DNA from: Strongylocentrotus purpuratus
Lineage: Eukaryota > Echinodermata > Echinoidea > Camarodonta > Strongylocentrotidae
Assembly (NCBI RefSeq): GCF_000002235.5
Contig: NW_022145609.1
Coordinates: 30,106,801 to 30,170,800 of the forward strand
Length of the DNA: 64,000 nt
Direction: 5' to 3'
Position 1 is the first letter of the stretch, and the number at the start of each line of letters is the position of its first letter. Of the stretch, positions 31,143 through 43,229 are shown in pieces. The notes beneath the pieces are model-generated. The model did not search any database and was not told where the DNA came from. It saw only the letters and a program-made list of their open reading frames with translations. Position numbers and translations under genes: made by a program.

Positions 31143-33479
31143 GATGAAATGGAAGAGTAAGAAATTGAAGAAGGAAGGGAAGTGACTGACCTGTTTCACC
31201 TCGTCTCTGCAATACTGTGTAATTGTTTTTATTCTGGCGCCTTCAAAAAGTTCAGTGTAGACTCTCTATCCAGACGTTTACATCTAATTTCTAGTCAACT
31301 GCAGTTATGCATTTATGACTGAATGTTGACAACTTGATTGTAACACCCTGGACTGATCAGGCTAAACCACAATATAATTCATTTTTTTATTCAAGGAGAT
31401 TGGATGCAGAAATAGAGTAGGTCAGATCTTAGTAACCATGGTTACCAGTCTAACTTTAAATCTCAAGCCGTCAAAACAGAGTGGAAAGAGAAGGTTCTCT
31501 ACACAATCAGGGGCGGATTGGGGATGGGGGGAACCCCAATTTGACATACCTTAAGTACCCGAAGTACATGCCTAAAGGCTTGTGCCCCTGTGTCTAATTT
31601 CAAGTTCAAGACTCCTAAAAGGCGTCCGATTCGTAATCCTCATTTTATAAATTGACAACGATTTTTTTTTTCGTGAAAAGGTGCACCCCTCCTTTTACAA
31701 GATCCTGTATGGGTCTGCCCCTGTGAAAAATTGCAATGAATTTCAAAAGTATTGGGTAAAACTAATATTCTGCTTATTCAATGGAATCTTTGTTTATTCA
31801 GTAGATGCTTTAGGGAAACCACCCAGTCTGTCCGCAGTGACAAATTTGTAACAATAATTACAGCAGCAGCGTCCTCTTTGAAAGTCAAGAAAGATTCAAC
31901 ATTGTGAGCCCTTCTGAAGTTTCGGTTATTGAAAGTGGATATTTTCTTTGAGTTGGACTAATTGCTTCGCATTCTCGGAGGACGTCATTAAACTCTAGCC
32001 GAGTTTCGAACCCTAAAGGTTACTCTTGGTTGTGAGTGTTCATGAGGGAGAAAGTTATTAAATGATGAGAACGGTCACTGTATACGAGAGGCTAGGATTC
32101 AACGTTTTCATCATGAAATTTAGATAAGCTAGAAGTTGCGAGAGTATTATAGATATTGGCAAATCATTGAGAAATAGAATTAAATTTATTCGAATTCTTT
32201 TTCTAGTATTGGGTTGGGATTCAATATTGATCATACAAATTCTCAATATTCTCATAACTCGAACCAAGTAATTTCATTTTGCATGTAGAAACTAATCATG
32301 AAAGATATGAATTATTGATATGATTTACTTACTTAGAAAATAATTGACTGTAAATACGTATTATTTTGGAAACAATCTCAATATTAGGAGTTAATGAAAT
32401 ATTTTGTTGAAGGTGGTTTGGTTTAGTTTAATTTTATTTTCCGTTAAAAAAAACATGTATACGTATAATTATATGAAAGTAACAAATTATGATAATTATG
32501 TAAAAGTTAATTCATGCAAAATGTACTATAATTATAACTTGGTTCAACTAATGAGAAAATTATATTGTTAGACAAAAAATAGGAAATATTTGTATTATCA
32601 ACATTAATAAAATAACTGGTGAATTGTGAGCGAATGACGTCATAAACCTATAACCAAAGATTATGCCAACCATTAGTGATTTCCATAGTAAAGTTTCTCC
32701 CTGGTTTTCTTGTCATTAAAAATTCATAACGTTTTTATTTGTTGTCTTAGTGGGCTGCGAGGAATCGATTCAGGGCTCTCAGGTTCTTTAAGGTCCCACA
32801 ATTTATTGTTGTATTTATTGACCCGGTACTTTGGTGTTTGATAGAACCATGGCCCTACTTAGGTCCATGGTAGAACGCCCTTTCGGATATCGTTATGAAA
32901 AAAAATATGTCTTGGCACTATGTTCTTATCACTTGTTACAACGCGAAATGAATACAATAGACCCCCCCCCCCCCATCCCATAATTTGAATTTTGCTTTTC
33001 TTTCACCGAGTCAGAATGGTGCCCCTCCCCTTTCCGTGGTACCATGCAGTGGCCCACTTAGTGACTGGCTCCCTACTATGCCACTGTCAAACATAAGCAG
33101 GAAGTTACCATGTTACAGAAAAGTACGAATAACCGAAAAACAGTCAGTTCCTAAACCTTTGGCCTTCGCCCTGTGTTAAATGAATCAAGAACTGAATTGA
33201 GGTATCAATGCGCACAGTTAAAAGATATATCCTTTAATCATGATAATTGGCTGATTGATATCCAACTCAAAAACGAGAGGGAGGAAACAAAAATCAAATT
33301 TCGTCACCCTCGGTGGTGGGAATGACTCCGCAACCAAACTTCTCATTCGCTGAAGTGGAAAAATCACAAGAATCGTAGACTGCCTGATGAGCTCTCATTG
33401 AAGCCCAAATGGGTAATTTGTCAAAATTTTATTGCAATCGTTTCAAAACTATTTCATGTCAAAATAAGTTGCCCACCCC
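31143..33479. other. Intergenic, no recognised gene
   Basis: AT-rich. A LINE-like tail word AAATAAAATTAAACTAAACC (minus) is near 32420-32445, and poly(C) is at about 32961-32974. Confidence 0.45.
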
Positions 33480-34150
33480 CTTCAAGACAATCGGAGCACG
33501 CGCGTTGCAGCTCGAGTGCAGTGTAATGGAGTTAAGATCTGCCCAAAGTGCCCCGTCACGCGCTCTTTCTATTCCCCTCTCGGGTCGCGGTGTCGTCTGC
33601 AATTATGGCCGCCCGATCGCAACATAGTTGACATTTTCCAGAACTGTTCCAAACGAGCTGAACAGAAAGAGAGCGAGAGAGACGACGAAGGAGGGAGAGA
33701 GAAGGAGGGTAAAACAGAATCTTGATAGAATTTCACCAACGCCATATTCGTCATATTGGCATGACATGTTTCATTTGATTTTGATGGACAGAAAGCGGCG
33801 GGAGGGCAGGCAGTCTGACAAATTGTTCCGCGCTGGAGCAGCGGGCAGCCGCGTCAGCGAGGCATGGCACCAACTCAACGACTTGCTTGGTGGTCGCTAC
33901 TAACTTATCTTCAGGAAGAGAGTTACAGTTTAAAGTTGCCACACAAGCAGAGGTAACAAAACTCTCTGTAGTTGGGACCAACTGGGTGTTTGTTTAACGA
34001 TTTCTATTCAGCAAGAGCTCCGGCCAAACGTAATCATTCATATCGCAAATCATATTGGTTGCACGTCTAGGGTAAATTGGATGGGAGCGCTGGGCGGCGA
34101 GTATCGGCGGGAATGCCCTCCATGCACACCAGTGTATCTCTGCTGTCTAC
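33480..34150. promoter_or_regulatory. GC-richer complex island, candidate cis-regulatory sequence
   Basis: Non-repetitive, CpG-containing sequence in an AT-rich gene-poor region, including ACGCGCGTTGCAG, GCGGGCAGCCGCG and TCGGCGGGAA (E2F-like) at about 34105. No coding frame or splice pattern. Function is inferred from composition only. Confidence 0.3.
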
Positions 34151-35699
34151 TAGCAGACGATATTATTACAACTAGCCTTGTGCAACAGCAGATTCTGATC
34201 AACATCATGGAAATATTTGGTCTTGGCAATTCCTCATATAAGTAATAACGGAGTTTCACAGCATTTTCAGCAACAGGCCTGCTTTGCATGCATGGTTCTA
34301 GTGTTACAAGTTTTCATTGTTTTGTTTAACTCCTTCAAGGCCAGATGATCTACTTGCTAGCATTTTTAAAAGAGAAAAATACAGATGAGCTTCAGAATAT
34401 GGCTTTTACTTCAGTGTAAGGCTTTATTCGAGATAAAGATAATGTTCATCAAAGAATTTTCCATATTCGTACTGTTTTGCATTATCGGAATTTCTAACAT
34501 ATATGACAATGCTGTTTTATTAAAAGTCTGTCTGTTCCTCCTTCGCATCGACAAGAACATTTTTTAATTTTTTTTTTACATAATAATATTTCCCAGAGCT
34601 CCAATGCGGCAATTATGATAGAAATAATAATAATAAATAAATATTGGTTTACGCAGTGCGTTATATCCCTGCCATCGAGTGCATCTGCGTTCACAATGTG
34701 AGCACTGTTTCCACTTTTTGCCTTGTTCTTGGGATACTTTACTTCCATATCGTCACTGTGAGAGTATACGACATTGACGAACAATTTATCATCCTACCAG
34801 GTCCCTATGTCTCTCCTGGGTATGAAGGGGCAAATGTAGACTGACATGAGCTCCTTGTCGGGGGCTCAAACTTCCTTCATATCCATGTTCACTCCTCTGT
34901 TATTGAAATTATCCCTGGAAGTTAGGGTTGATCAAAAGTTTATCTTATAGAGCAGCGTTATTAAAATAAGCAGCGGTATTGGAATAGACACGATTATATT
35001 TTGATGGTACCTGTATTGGGATAATACTATTGTATTGATGTTTGTGTTGGAAAGGGATTCAACTTTTGTGACGGCTTTGAAGGTTGGGTAGGCCTATTCA
35101 TTTTGCTTTAAGAATTCGATGTTCGTATTACGTTGCCGTTGTTGTTCGTATTGTGTGATTGCTTGTTTGCTTGCTTTCAGAAAGAGTTTTTTTTTTTCCT
35201 CTTTTTTTTTTCTTGAGCAACTTACACGTAAAATATGAAAATCCTTTTTCATGTAAGAGTTTTTCTTGTCAGAATTGTGCATACCCTGTCTATCATGATA
35301 GAAAGGGAATAATCGGATAGTGAAAGGTGTAACATTGTTGATAACGTTTGGGTTATATTGGTGCTGGCGATGGTATTACAGATGGTATTACAACAATTGG
35401 TATTACGATTGTTATTCGTTTTTTTATTAATATTAGTGAAAATTATGTGCATTGGTATTGGCATTAGTTTCATATCAGTGTATTTTAATTTATCGAGAGA
35501 TGATATTTATTGCCGCAATGCAAGAGTCATTTACAACATAAGTTATAATACGGCTCGGTTAGAAACCATTAGTAAAATTACTTGTCAAATATCTTTCGTA
35601 AGTTCCTTCCTTTCGATGCGTGAAATTTAAATTTTATTTGTATATTTTGTTATATGTCACCATCACATTGTCTTATTTTGCCCGCTACCTCTGCATTCG

Positions 35700-35861
35700 C
35701 CCCTCTCTCTGTCTCTGTCTCTCTTTCTCTTTCTTTATCTCTCTCCCTCCCTCTCTTCCTCTCTCCCCCTCTCCCCCTCTCTCTCTCTTACACACCTCAC
35801 CCCCTCACATGATTCCTCTCCTGTCACGCTTCAAATATGTCTCCCCAACTATCTCACCCCT

Positions 35862-35905
<44 letters not shown>
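35700..35905. repeat. (CT)n microsatellite
   Basis: CT- and CCT-rich tract with a pure CT core near 35871-35900. Confidence 0.93.
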
Positions 35906-36219
35906 CCCTTCCTTTCCTTCTCCATCTCTCTTCCCCAGACCCTGGAGCACCTGATTTCATCCAAACATACAAGCAACCACCTCAAACTTAACACGAATTA
36001 CGCTTCCAAATGACTGGTACGCGTCTAACTCTAAATTAATTACCTCACCCGATCACCGGCCTGCACTGCCCCCTAGGAGCATGCCCCAACCCCCCTCATC
36101 CGATACCTACCAAGAAATATACCCGGGCAACTTTACCACTTACCATGCTCTACACAAAATACAGCTCGGGAGTTTTGATATGGTTCGGGAGTTATGAGAA
36201 GGGCGTATTCAGTCATGTC

Positions 36220-36425
36220 AATGAGGGGGGGGGGGGGGTGTAGCATGATGCTTGTAGACGTTACATTTTTTATTAAGTCGTCTAATGATATTATTCAACA
36301 TTTAATTGATGCAATACCACTAAACGAATTCTAGACAAAACTTCGAGGTATCTGATGAAAGGGATATATACCATTCCTCGATATTAAAGGGGGGATGGAG
36401 TATCTCCTCTTCCCCCCCCCCCCAC
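36220..36425. repeat. Poly(G) and poly(C) tracts
   Basis: G run near 36225-36238 and C run near 36413-36423. Confidence 0.85.
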
Positions 36426-36539
36426 TTAAAACAAAAAATTCTGAACAGCTCCTTAGGTGAACTCTCACCTCCTCTCTATTGTGATTAGGAAGAGTTGAAT
36501 GTTGAACCGGCATGACAAGTCCACAGTCAGAGCCCCGAT

Positions 36540-36735
36540 TGCTATACTATTAACATAAATACTGCGCCCACTGGTCGCCGGGTATGGGGCCAAATTGGAT
36601 TTCACGAAGCGGAGCAGCAGGTAGAGGGGAGAAAAAAATACCCCAGGAGGATTTTATCGCTTGAACACGGCCAGTTACACCGCGGGGTGTGATTGGGTAC
36701 TGGTAGACACGTGACTAATTACGTCAAATAGGATT
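36540..36735. promoter_or_regulatory. Candidate cis-regulatory island with CACGTG-TAATTA-CGTCA cluster
   Basis: Complex CpG-bearing sequence. CACGTG at 36708-36713 (E-box), TAATTA at 36716-36721 (homeodomain core) and TTACGTCA-type CRE at 36719-36726 overlap within 20 bp. Motif matches are short; function is inference. Confidence 0.3.
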
Positions 36736-36764
36736 TGGAACAACCCATCCCCTCCCGCCATCCG

Positions 36765-36795
<31 letters not shown>

Positions 36796-36802
36796 TCTCA
36801 CT
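36765..36802. repeat. (CT)n microsatellite
   Basis: CT dinucleotides with one GT interruption. Confidence 0.9.
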
Positions 36803-37229
36803 TTATGTTATCATTATACTCCACCTTTGATTTACGTGATATACGCGTGGTATCAACAATTAATCGTATTTTATCCCAATGTAACGACCTTGCTTATTTT
36901 ATCGAGAGAGGATGACAATGAAATCGTCGTTCAAACCATTTTGTCAAGCATGTCCAATTCACAAACAAAAATTTGAATATTTGAATATCGGGTTAGTTTA
37001 CATTGATGCAATTTTCTTTTAATAAAAGTATTTTGTTTTTGTTGTTGATGTTGCTAGATAACGAAGTTCTTTCATGCGAGTCAAGAGTTTATCTTAGAAT
37101 ATATGAAATAGCTTAAATTTGATGACAGCTTCTCGTGTACCAACACGTACGAATCTTAATGAGTTCACATCTGAAGCTGATGTTAAAGAACATGAGACGT
37201 ATTTATCAGATTACAATACAAATTCCGAT

Positions 37230-37735
37230 ACCAGTTTGATTACCAATACCACTGCCATTACCACTAGCATTACCACTACAAATACCACTACCACTACCAC
37301 TACCACTGCCAAGACCACTGCCACTGCCACTGCCACTACCACTACCACTACCACTACCAAGACCACTACCAAGACCACTGCCACTTCCAATACCACTGCC
37401 ATTACCACTAGAATTGCCACTACAAATACCACTACCACTACCACTAACAAGACCACTACAACTACCAAGACCACTACCACTACCAAGACCACTGCCACTA
37501 CCACTACCACTACCACTACCAATACTAATAATATTACCATTACCACTGTCACTACCAATACAAATACAAATCCTAATACTAGTATTAATACTCATACTTA
37601 TACCAAAACATTGACCAATACCAATACCAAATCCAATCCCAAAACCAATACCAATACCAATACCAATACCAATACTAATACCAATACTAATACTAAAACC
37701 AATACTAATACTTATACTATTACTAATCAAGGCCA
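37230..37735. repeat. Hexanucleotide array (TACCAC/TACCAA/ACTGCC variants)
   Basis: About 500 bp of six-base units. TACCAC and TGCCAC dominate the left part, TACCAA and TAATAC the right. The period of six keeps frames open, giving a 210-residue Thr-rich ORF on plus and a 189-residue Gly/Ser/Ile ORF on minus; neither looks like a gene. Confidence 0.93.
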
Positions 37736-37925
37736 ATACCATTACCGATAACAGTACCAACATTACTGTTAGCACTATTTACAGTATAGCATTGAAAATG
37801 ACAATGTAAGAGTAAAAACAAAATTCTTCCTAGCGACCGATGATTAAAGACACAAGGAATTACAGCCCCGCATGTTATCGCAATTTCGTATTTAAAAATA
37901 AAAGAGGAGCACTTATTCACTCTTC

Positions 37926-38014
37926 TCTCTCTCATACACACACATACACATAACACACACACACACAAACGCGCGCGCACACACGCACACACACACCCAT
38001 ACACATATATACTC
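37926..38014. repeat. (CA)n microsatellite
   Basis: CA dinucleotides with GC-containing interruptions. Confidence 0.93.
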
Positions 38015-38916
38015 GCACATATACTATGTGTACATGTCAAACTTTTTGCTACAAAATGAAATTGACTCAACTTGTATACATACTATAATATTGTCCAGAA
38101 TTTGCCAACTTAATTCTACTCTCAGCTACGTCTCACCATGCCACTCCAGCCCAATGACCAAAATTAATTTCAATTACCTAAGACCCCGGAAAACTTATTC
38201 AAGTAATCGCAAAGCAACACCCCTAGTCATGCCCATGCCGTTCAAGTGATTAATGATAAATACGGGTAATCTCAGATCAGAACGATAATATATAGTGTAA
38301 CAATAAAAGAAATTAGACCCAGTCACAAAGAGAGTTTCAGGCCTATTTAAATGGTTGGTCAGTTGGTACCTCGTTATCGACTAATCTAATCCTCATTTGA
38401 TTCGGAACACGTACAGGGCCAGCGGCGTCAGAGTCATTATTGTTTCGGTGGAGATTTTTTGTTATTGGACTTAGAAATGGGTAGCCCTTTTCCTAACGTA
38501 TATCATCAGGTCATGATTAAGAAAGTAAAGATAGTGTTTGGTCTTTGTTGAAACATCAACTTGAATATTATAGACTTCGAATATTTTTGAGAATTCTCTT
38601 CTCTTGTTGAAATAATCCTGAATATTAATTTTTTTTCTTGGAATTTGTTAATAGTTGAAATTTACGACCAAAATCTTAATCGTTTAGTGTTTATGGCACA
38701 ATTTAAAAGGTGATTTTCTTTAAAGAACGTTGTAAATTTTATGCGTGTTTCCTGAATTTTGTAAACAAAAACGAATTTCTGGGTCATGTTCTTAAGTTAT
38801 AAGTTATTAGCACGGTATCTGTTGTAAAGTATTTGTTTCTATATTTTTTTGTTTCCGAAAGTCTACAGTTTCCTTCTACACAGTAGAGAAAAGAAAGCGT
38901 TCCGCAAAGAATACAT

Positions 38917-39070
38917 CCTGGGCCCCGTTTCACAAAACTTGTCATCAGTGACAAATGACAGTTTTTGTCATAAGCTACTGAAACCCTTGCTTTTGATTGC
39001 TTATTAGCAGATTTGTCACTGATTTTTGACCTTTGTCGCTGAAAAAAGGCTTTGTGAAATGGGGCCCTGG
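38917..39070. mobile_element. 154-bp MITE, CCAGGG..GTTTCAC family, copy 2
   Basis: CCTGGGCCCCGTTTCACAAA and TTTGTGAAATGGGGCCCTGG ends. The internal GTCATCAGTGACAAATGACA arm equals copy 1 (22879-23030) in the reverse orientation. Confidence 0.87.
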
Positions 39071-39279
39071 ACTGAGAAAATACGGCATGAATCATCTGCA
39101 ACTTTTCGACAAATTCGATTTTTGTAAAAGATTATACATTTACCTCTCTCTTTTGTTGCCCAATATATTTGTAGACTGATTTTGTAGCTTTTGAAAGTGA
39201 ATTCGCTTGAACCCCCAGTATTAAACAAGATGCATGTTACTCATTATATTAATGCTAAGTATTTCGGGTAAAAGAATCA

Positions 39280-39325
39280 CACTAAGAGGGATTTGAACCC
39301 CGAGGTTTTCCGTTTGTATGAGCGC
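39280..39325 (-). repeat. tRNA-like box B fragment, possible SINE remnant
   Basis: On minus, CCTCGGGGTTCAAATCCC resembles a tRNA T-arm, but the rest of a tRNA is missing. Confidence 0.3.
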
Positions 39326-39534
39326 CATTAAAGATTATACGTTCACAGAACCTTTTTAAACCTTTAAAAACGCTACAGAGAGTGTTCTCGCTGATACTGT
39401 TGGCTCGTCTCCTATTGATTTATTTACCATGACCGACTTTAAACCAAGAGAAAAATCTGGCTGTCAAATATTGTCAGGTTTTCTGCTATTCTAATCCATC
39501 ATCATGAGTTGAAGTAGGCTGGCAACTCTAAACG

Positions 39535-39725
39535 ATTTTGAGGAACTGAAATAGTAACGGAGCGAGATGGCGGGGAAGCGCTGCCATCCCTCCGTGACAA
39601 CAAATAGACTGATACGGTCAGAAAAATAAACGTCTACTCAACGCTAGACGCCAATGTCTTAAGAAGGAAGTAGCTCTCTCTTCATCGTCATCCAGTTGTT
39701 TTAACTGATTGAGTGCGGGGCGTAG
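39535..39725. promoter_or_regulatory. Complex GC-richer island
   Basis: Non-repetitive sequence (GGAGCGAGATGGCGGGGAAG, AACGCTAGACGCC) between repeats; no ORF. GATGGCGG is YY1-like. Regulatory role only guessed. Confidence 0.22.
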
Positions 39726-39929
39726 CACAGGGGGAAATGGGGGGGGGGGGAGGCTGTGATGGCAGTGTGAGAAAGATGAAATATGGAAGTTAGTCTAAAT
39801 CTAATTTTAATTTAGAAAGTCTATCTATTGAGTATAGAAAGATGCAAAGATGGCCAAACATGGAGATAAGAAAAAGGAAGAGCGTAGATAGAGATATAGG
39901 GGAGAAAGAGAGAGAGATAGAGATAGATA

Positions 39930-40060
39930 GAGTGTGTGTGTGTGTGTGTGTGTGTGCGTGGGTGTGTTTGCGTGTATTTGTGTGTGTGTTTGGGTGCGTG
40001 TGGGACGTTTAAGAAAGAAAAGAAAGAGAGAGAGTGGGGAAGATAAAGAGCGAGAGGGGG
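39930..40060. repeat. (GT)n then GA-rich microsatellite
   Basis: GT core at about 39931-39955, degenerate GTGTTTGCGT, then AAGAAAGAGAGAG. Confidence 0.92.
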
Positions 40061-40455
40061 AGATGGGCGTACGGGAAGGGTGGCGAAAAATCGCCGAGAA
40101 GAAAAGGGAACATTTTCTAATGGGAAGGAGAAAGATTCTGAATCTAACGGAAAAGGTATAGAGCTAAATAAAAATGCATTCAAACTTGTGAGATATCCAA
40201 TACCCCAATTACTTTAAAGATCGTTGAAAGTTATTTTGTTTCCAAAGTAAACATGTTGCAAATATTTATTATCAGAACCATTCAGGTCATCATAACAATC
40301 GTTGGCTCAAAATGGTGATAATCCATCTCAGTTGTCGAAAACGAAACGTCTTCCGGTACCAATGGTGATCCAAACAGTGGAGTATTTGTCAGTAGAAGTG
40401 AAGGCTTCTTGCTGGCAGGCAACGAATGCTCTAGGCTTATTCCGTCAAATGTATA

Positions 40456-40575
40456 GGGTTAGGGTTAGGGTTAGGGTTAAAATTGGGTTTACAGGTAGGT
40501 TATGTTTAGGGTTAGGGCTAGGTATAATGTTGGGTTCAGGGTTTGGGTAATGTTTAGGGTTTGGGTCCAGGGTAG
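40456..40575. repeat. Interstitial telomere-like repeat
   Basis: Four or so perfect GGTTAG units (GGGTTAGGGTTAGGGTTAGG) followed by degenerate TTTAGGG words to about 40575. Confidence 0.85.
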
Positions 40576-40749
40576 AAGTTAGGAATTCGGTCAATGTAGG
40601 AAAACACAAAGCATTTGTAAATAAATGCAGATGAGTCTCATTATCGTTATTGATCGTCCTTTCAAGTATCAACCAATCATATTCACTATGATATAATAAC
40701 ATCTTTTCAACCCAAGGATGAATATTAAATGATGTGAGAAACATAATGC

Positions 40750-40935
40750 CTCATTTCATTTTTCATTTTATTTCATTTCCAGGAACATAAAGGAGTATAA
40801 CAATCACAAAGAATACAAGAAAACGAATTACAATGATGAACATAATGACAGGAAAAAAGCCATCAACTGATGTCTGGGGATTACCAAAAGAAACTGAGTT
40901 TCTGTAGGAGGCTATCCTTATTAGTTGATGGTGTA
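40750..40935 (-). mobile_element. Possible LINE/SINE 3' end
   Basis: On minus, sequence ending GGAAATGAAATAAAATGAAA resembles the 3' tail of the 27.5-kb retrotransposon. No coding part is recognised. Confidence 0.35.
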
Positions 40936-40959
40936 ATACATAACTTTACACAAAAATAC

Positions 40960-40961
<2 letters not shown>

Positions 40962-40995
<34 letters not shown>
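40962..40995. repeat. (TA)n microsatellite
   Basis: Pure TA tract. Confidence 0.93.
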
Positions 40996-40998
<3 letters not shown>

Positions 40999-41559
40999 CA
41001 CAAGTATATATATAATTCAATACCAAGAAGATAAAAAAGATAAATCATTAGATCATAAATATAAAACACTTATATGTTGTTCAGGTCGTAAGAGTGAACC
41101 GATTTAAAAGATGAAAGAAGAAAATAAATCACTTATAAATTATTTGGCAAAGAAAAGCCTAAAATAGAATAACATTATATTATTAAAACTAAACTTGATT
41201 CGCATTGTAATTGTTTTGTTGACACCCTTTCAAATAAGTTTAAAATTTCAACTCGAAATGTACCCATGTGTAAGAAAATAATAGAATTAAGACCCTCGAT
41301 GGACGATATCATTTAGCATTACCACATAGCGTTATTAATACGTGTTATCTATTCCTTAGGCCTATGCCTTGCACTAGAAACGTCATCATCCATCCGTTTT
41401 CCAAATGTAAATCTATCCAAACATTTGATCATTTTTAGGTTTTTTATTGTTACAGGAAAGAAAAAACAATAAGGAATGCTTGGATTCCTACCAATCAATA
41501 TGAGACGGTTTTCGGCATTTTTTCAAGCACTAAGCTGTAACAACACGGCGCACGATCGA

Positions 41560-42135
41560 AAGAAAAGTTCAAAAGCTCTCCCCTTCGCTCTTTCTCCCAC
41601 CCTCTTGTTTATTCCTTTTCTCCCTCCCGACCGAGAAGAAAAGTACAGTCTGTGACTCCTTGTTTCATCGACATGCTGATGTGACTTGTGTTAATCGAGC
41701 GTGTAGCAGTCGGCATTTATACAGAAAATGTTGCTTTTGTTAGATTGTTTTCATTTGTAATTAAAGCAAACCGTAAAGAGGAGCGAGCGCATCTCTTCAC
41801 TGCCCGGCTACTGCTCAGCGGCGCTTTTTTAAATTTTTTCTCCGGATAGACGCGCTGCAGTGCACCGCGCCTCCAAGCGAATGGGAATTGCACACGGACG
41901 GCGCCGCCTACATGGACGCGGTACGCTCAAAGCAAAGCCCGGTGAAGGAGGGGCAGAGTCGCTATACAAACAATTAGTTGAGAAAGAAGTGTGAGGGAAA
42001 GAGTAATGTGCGACACTTACGTGTAAATAATGAGATACTTGGAGGGGGTTGCAGAGGAGATTGTAATTATGTCGGGCTTCGGATCTAGGGCCCTCGGGGA
42101 CAGTCGGGGCGAATTGTCAGATTGAGAAACAAGCT
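41560..42135. promoter_or_regulatory. GC-rich complex island, candidate enhancer or conserved noncoding element
   Basis: The longest non-repetitive CpG-rich stretch of the gene-poor region. It contains TTTGTAATTAAAGC (homeodomain core), CCTTGTTT (Sox-like), GGACGGCGCCGCC and GGATCTAGGGCCCTCGGG. No coding frame longer than about 60 codons. Lies about 14 kb from the DMRTA exon on its 3' side. Function is inference. Confidence 0.35.
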
Positions 42136-42284
42136 CAGGTATTGTAAGCGCTGTGTAGCGGGCAAACTGCAATATTCATCTTCCTCTTCCATATAGGCCT
42201 TTTGGCCAAACCGTAAGAAAATTATTGATATAACGAGATAGAGGGGGTACGGGAAAGGGAAAGAGAGAGATAGATAGATAGAGT

Positions 42285-42289
42285 TAGAC

Positions 42290-42320
<31 letters not shown>
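42285..42320. repeat. (GA)n microsatellite
   Basis: GA core followed at 42334-42346 by a poly(G) run. Confidence 0.9.
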
Positions 42321-42579
42321 TAGGAGCTGAAATGGGGGGGGGGGGGTCGACAGATAGAGGGGCGGAGGTAGAGAAATATGGGCGAGATGCGTTTATCGTT
42401 AATAGACACTTGAAACGATACGACTAAGATAAAAGCGGACAACCACGATAAAGATGATGTAGGTAACATGTAGTAACAGAAGATATACACACGTCACGAG
42501 GGTAAGGATGATTGTGAAAGTAAGTGGGAGAAGGACTGAACTGGTGCCTAAGGTGATGGCACTTGTCGTGGTCATGGTC

Positions 42580-42927
42580 GAGGTCGTGGTCGAGTGGTTT
42601 AAGGCGCTTGACTCGGAAGTGTGAAGGTCGAGGGTTCGAATCCCGACATCGGCACTAATATCCTTTGGCAAGATATTAACCTGCACTTGCTACTCTCCAC
42701 CCAGGTGTTAAATGGATACCCGGTAGGATGCGACCGTCATTGTTGGTCAAATAGTTTTTGAGCGTCATGTAACGCCTGGCTGGAATGCTACCCAGGGAGT
42801 GGAGATTGTGCACACAGTGTGTGCGGGCAAGCACTGAATCCAATGACCGGGGTAGTAGTTTGTAAAGCGCTTAGATTAGAGACATTTGTATTAAGCGCTA
42901 TATAAAAGCTAAATATTATTATTATTA
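42580..42927 (+). mobile_element. tRNA-derived SINE with (ATT)n tail
   Basis: Pol III A box TGGTCGAGTGG at 42587-42597 and perfect B box GGTTCGAATCC at 42633-42643, followed by GACATCGGC acceptor-like sequence. The body is about 230 bp (CACCCAGGTGTTAAATGGAT ACCCGGTAGG), then AAGCGCTATATAAAAGCTAA and ATTATTATTATTA. The head resembles a Leu/Ser-type tRNA. Tails of the same kind are at 18207 (inverted) and 20158. Confidence 0.88.
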
Positions 42928-42937
42928 ACTGCCACAA

Positions 42938-43035
42938 TTCTATGACAAATCTGTTCACAGCCAATCAAAAATATGCAAGAATTTCAGTAGGTTATAACAA
43001 TTATTATCGTAACTTTTTATTGAAACAGGACGCGG
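42938..43035. mobile_element. Truncated GTTTCAC-family MITE next to the SINE
   Basis: GACAAATCTGTTCACAGCCAATC, TTTCAGTAGGTTATAACA and TTGAAACAGG correspond to the right half of the 22879 and 38917 MITEs. Confidence 0.6.
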
Positions 43036-43229
43036 ATATTAATCCATTGCCTCTTGGAAACGAATGGTCCTATAATATGGGATTGAGAAAATTCGGTAGA
43101 CAACGCATGTAGGCGGAGTGGGGAAAGGTTTGTACAGATGTAATGAAAATTAGGCAAGAGAGAGAGTTTAGATATGATTCAAGTGATAAAGATATCAGAG
43201 TTGGGGGAAAATATCAAATAGATCAGGAG

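Noticed and set aside
30717..31212. 145-160-residue minus-strand ORFs
   Set aside because: Low-complexity translations of the GA tract.
37119..37751. 210-residue Thr/Asn-rich ORF
   Set aside because: Entirely explained by a hexanucleotide array; no domain, no splice context, and an equally open frame on the other strand.
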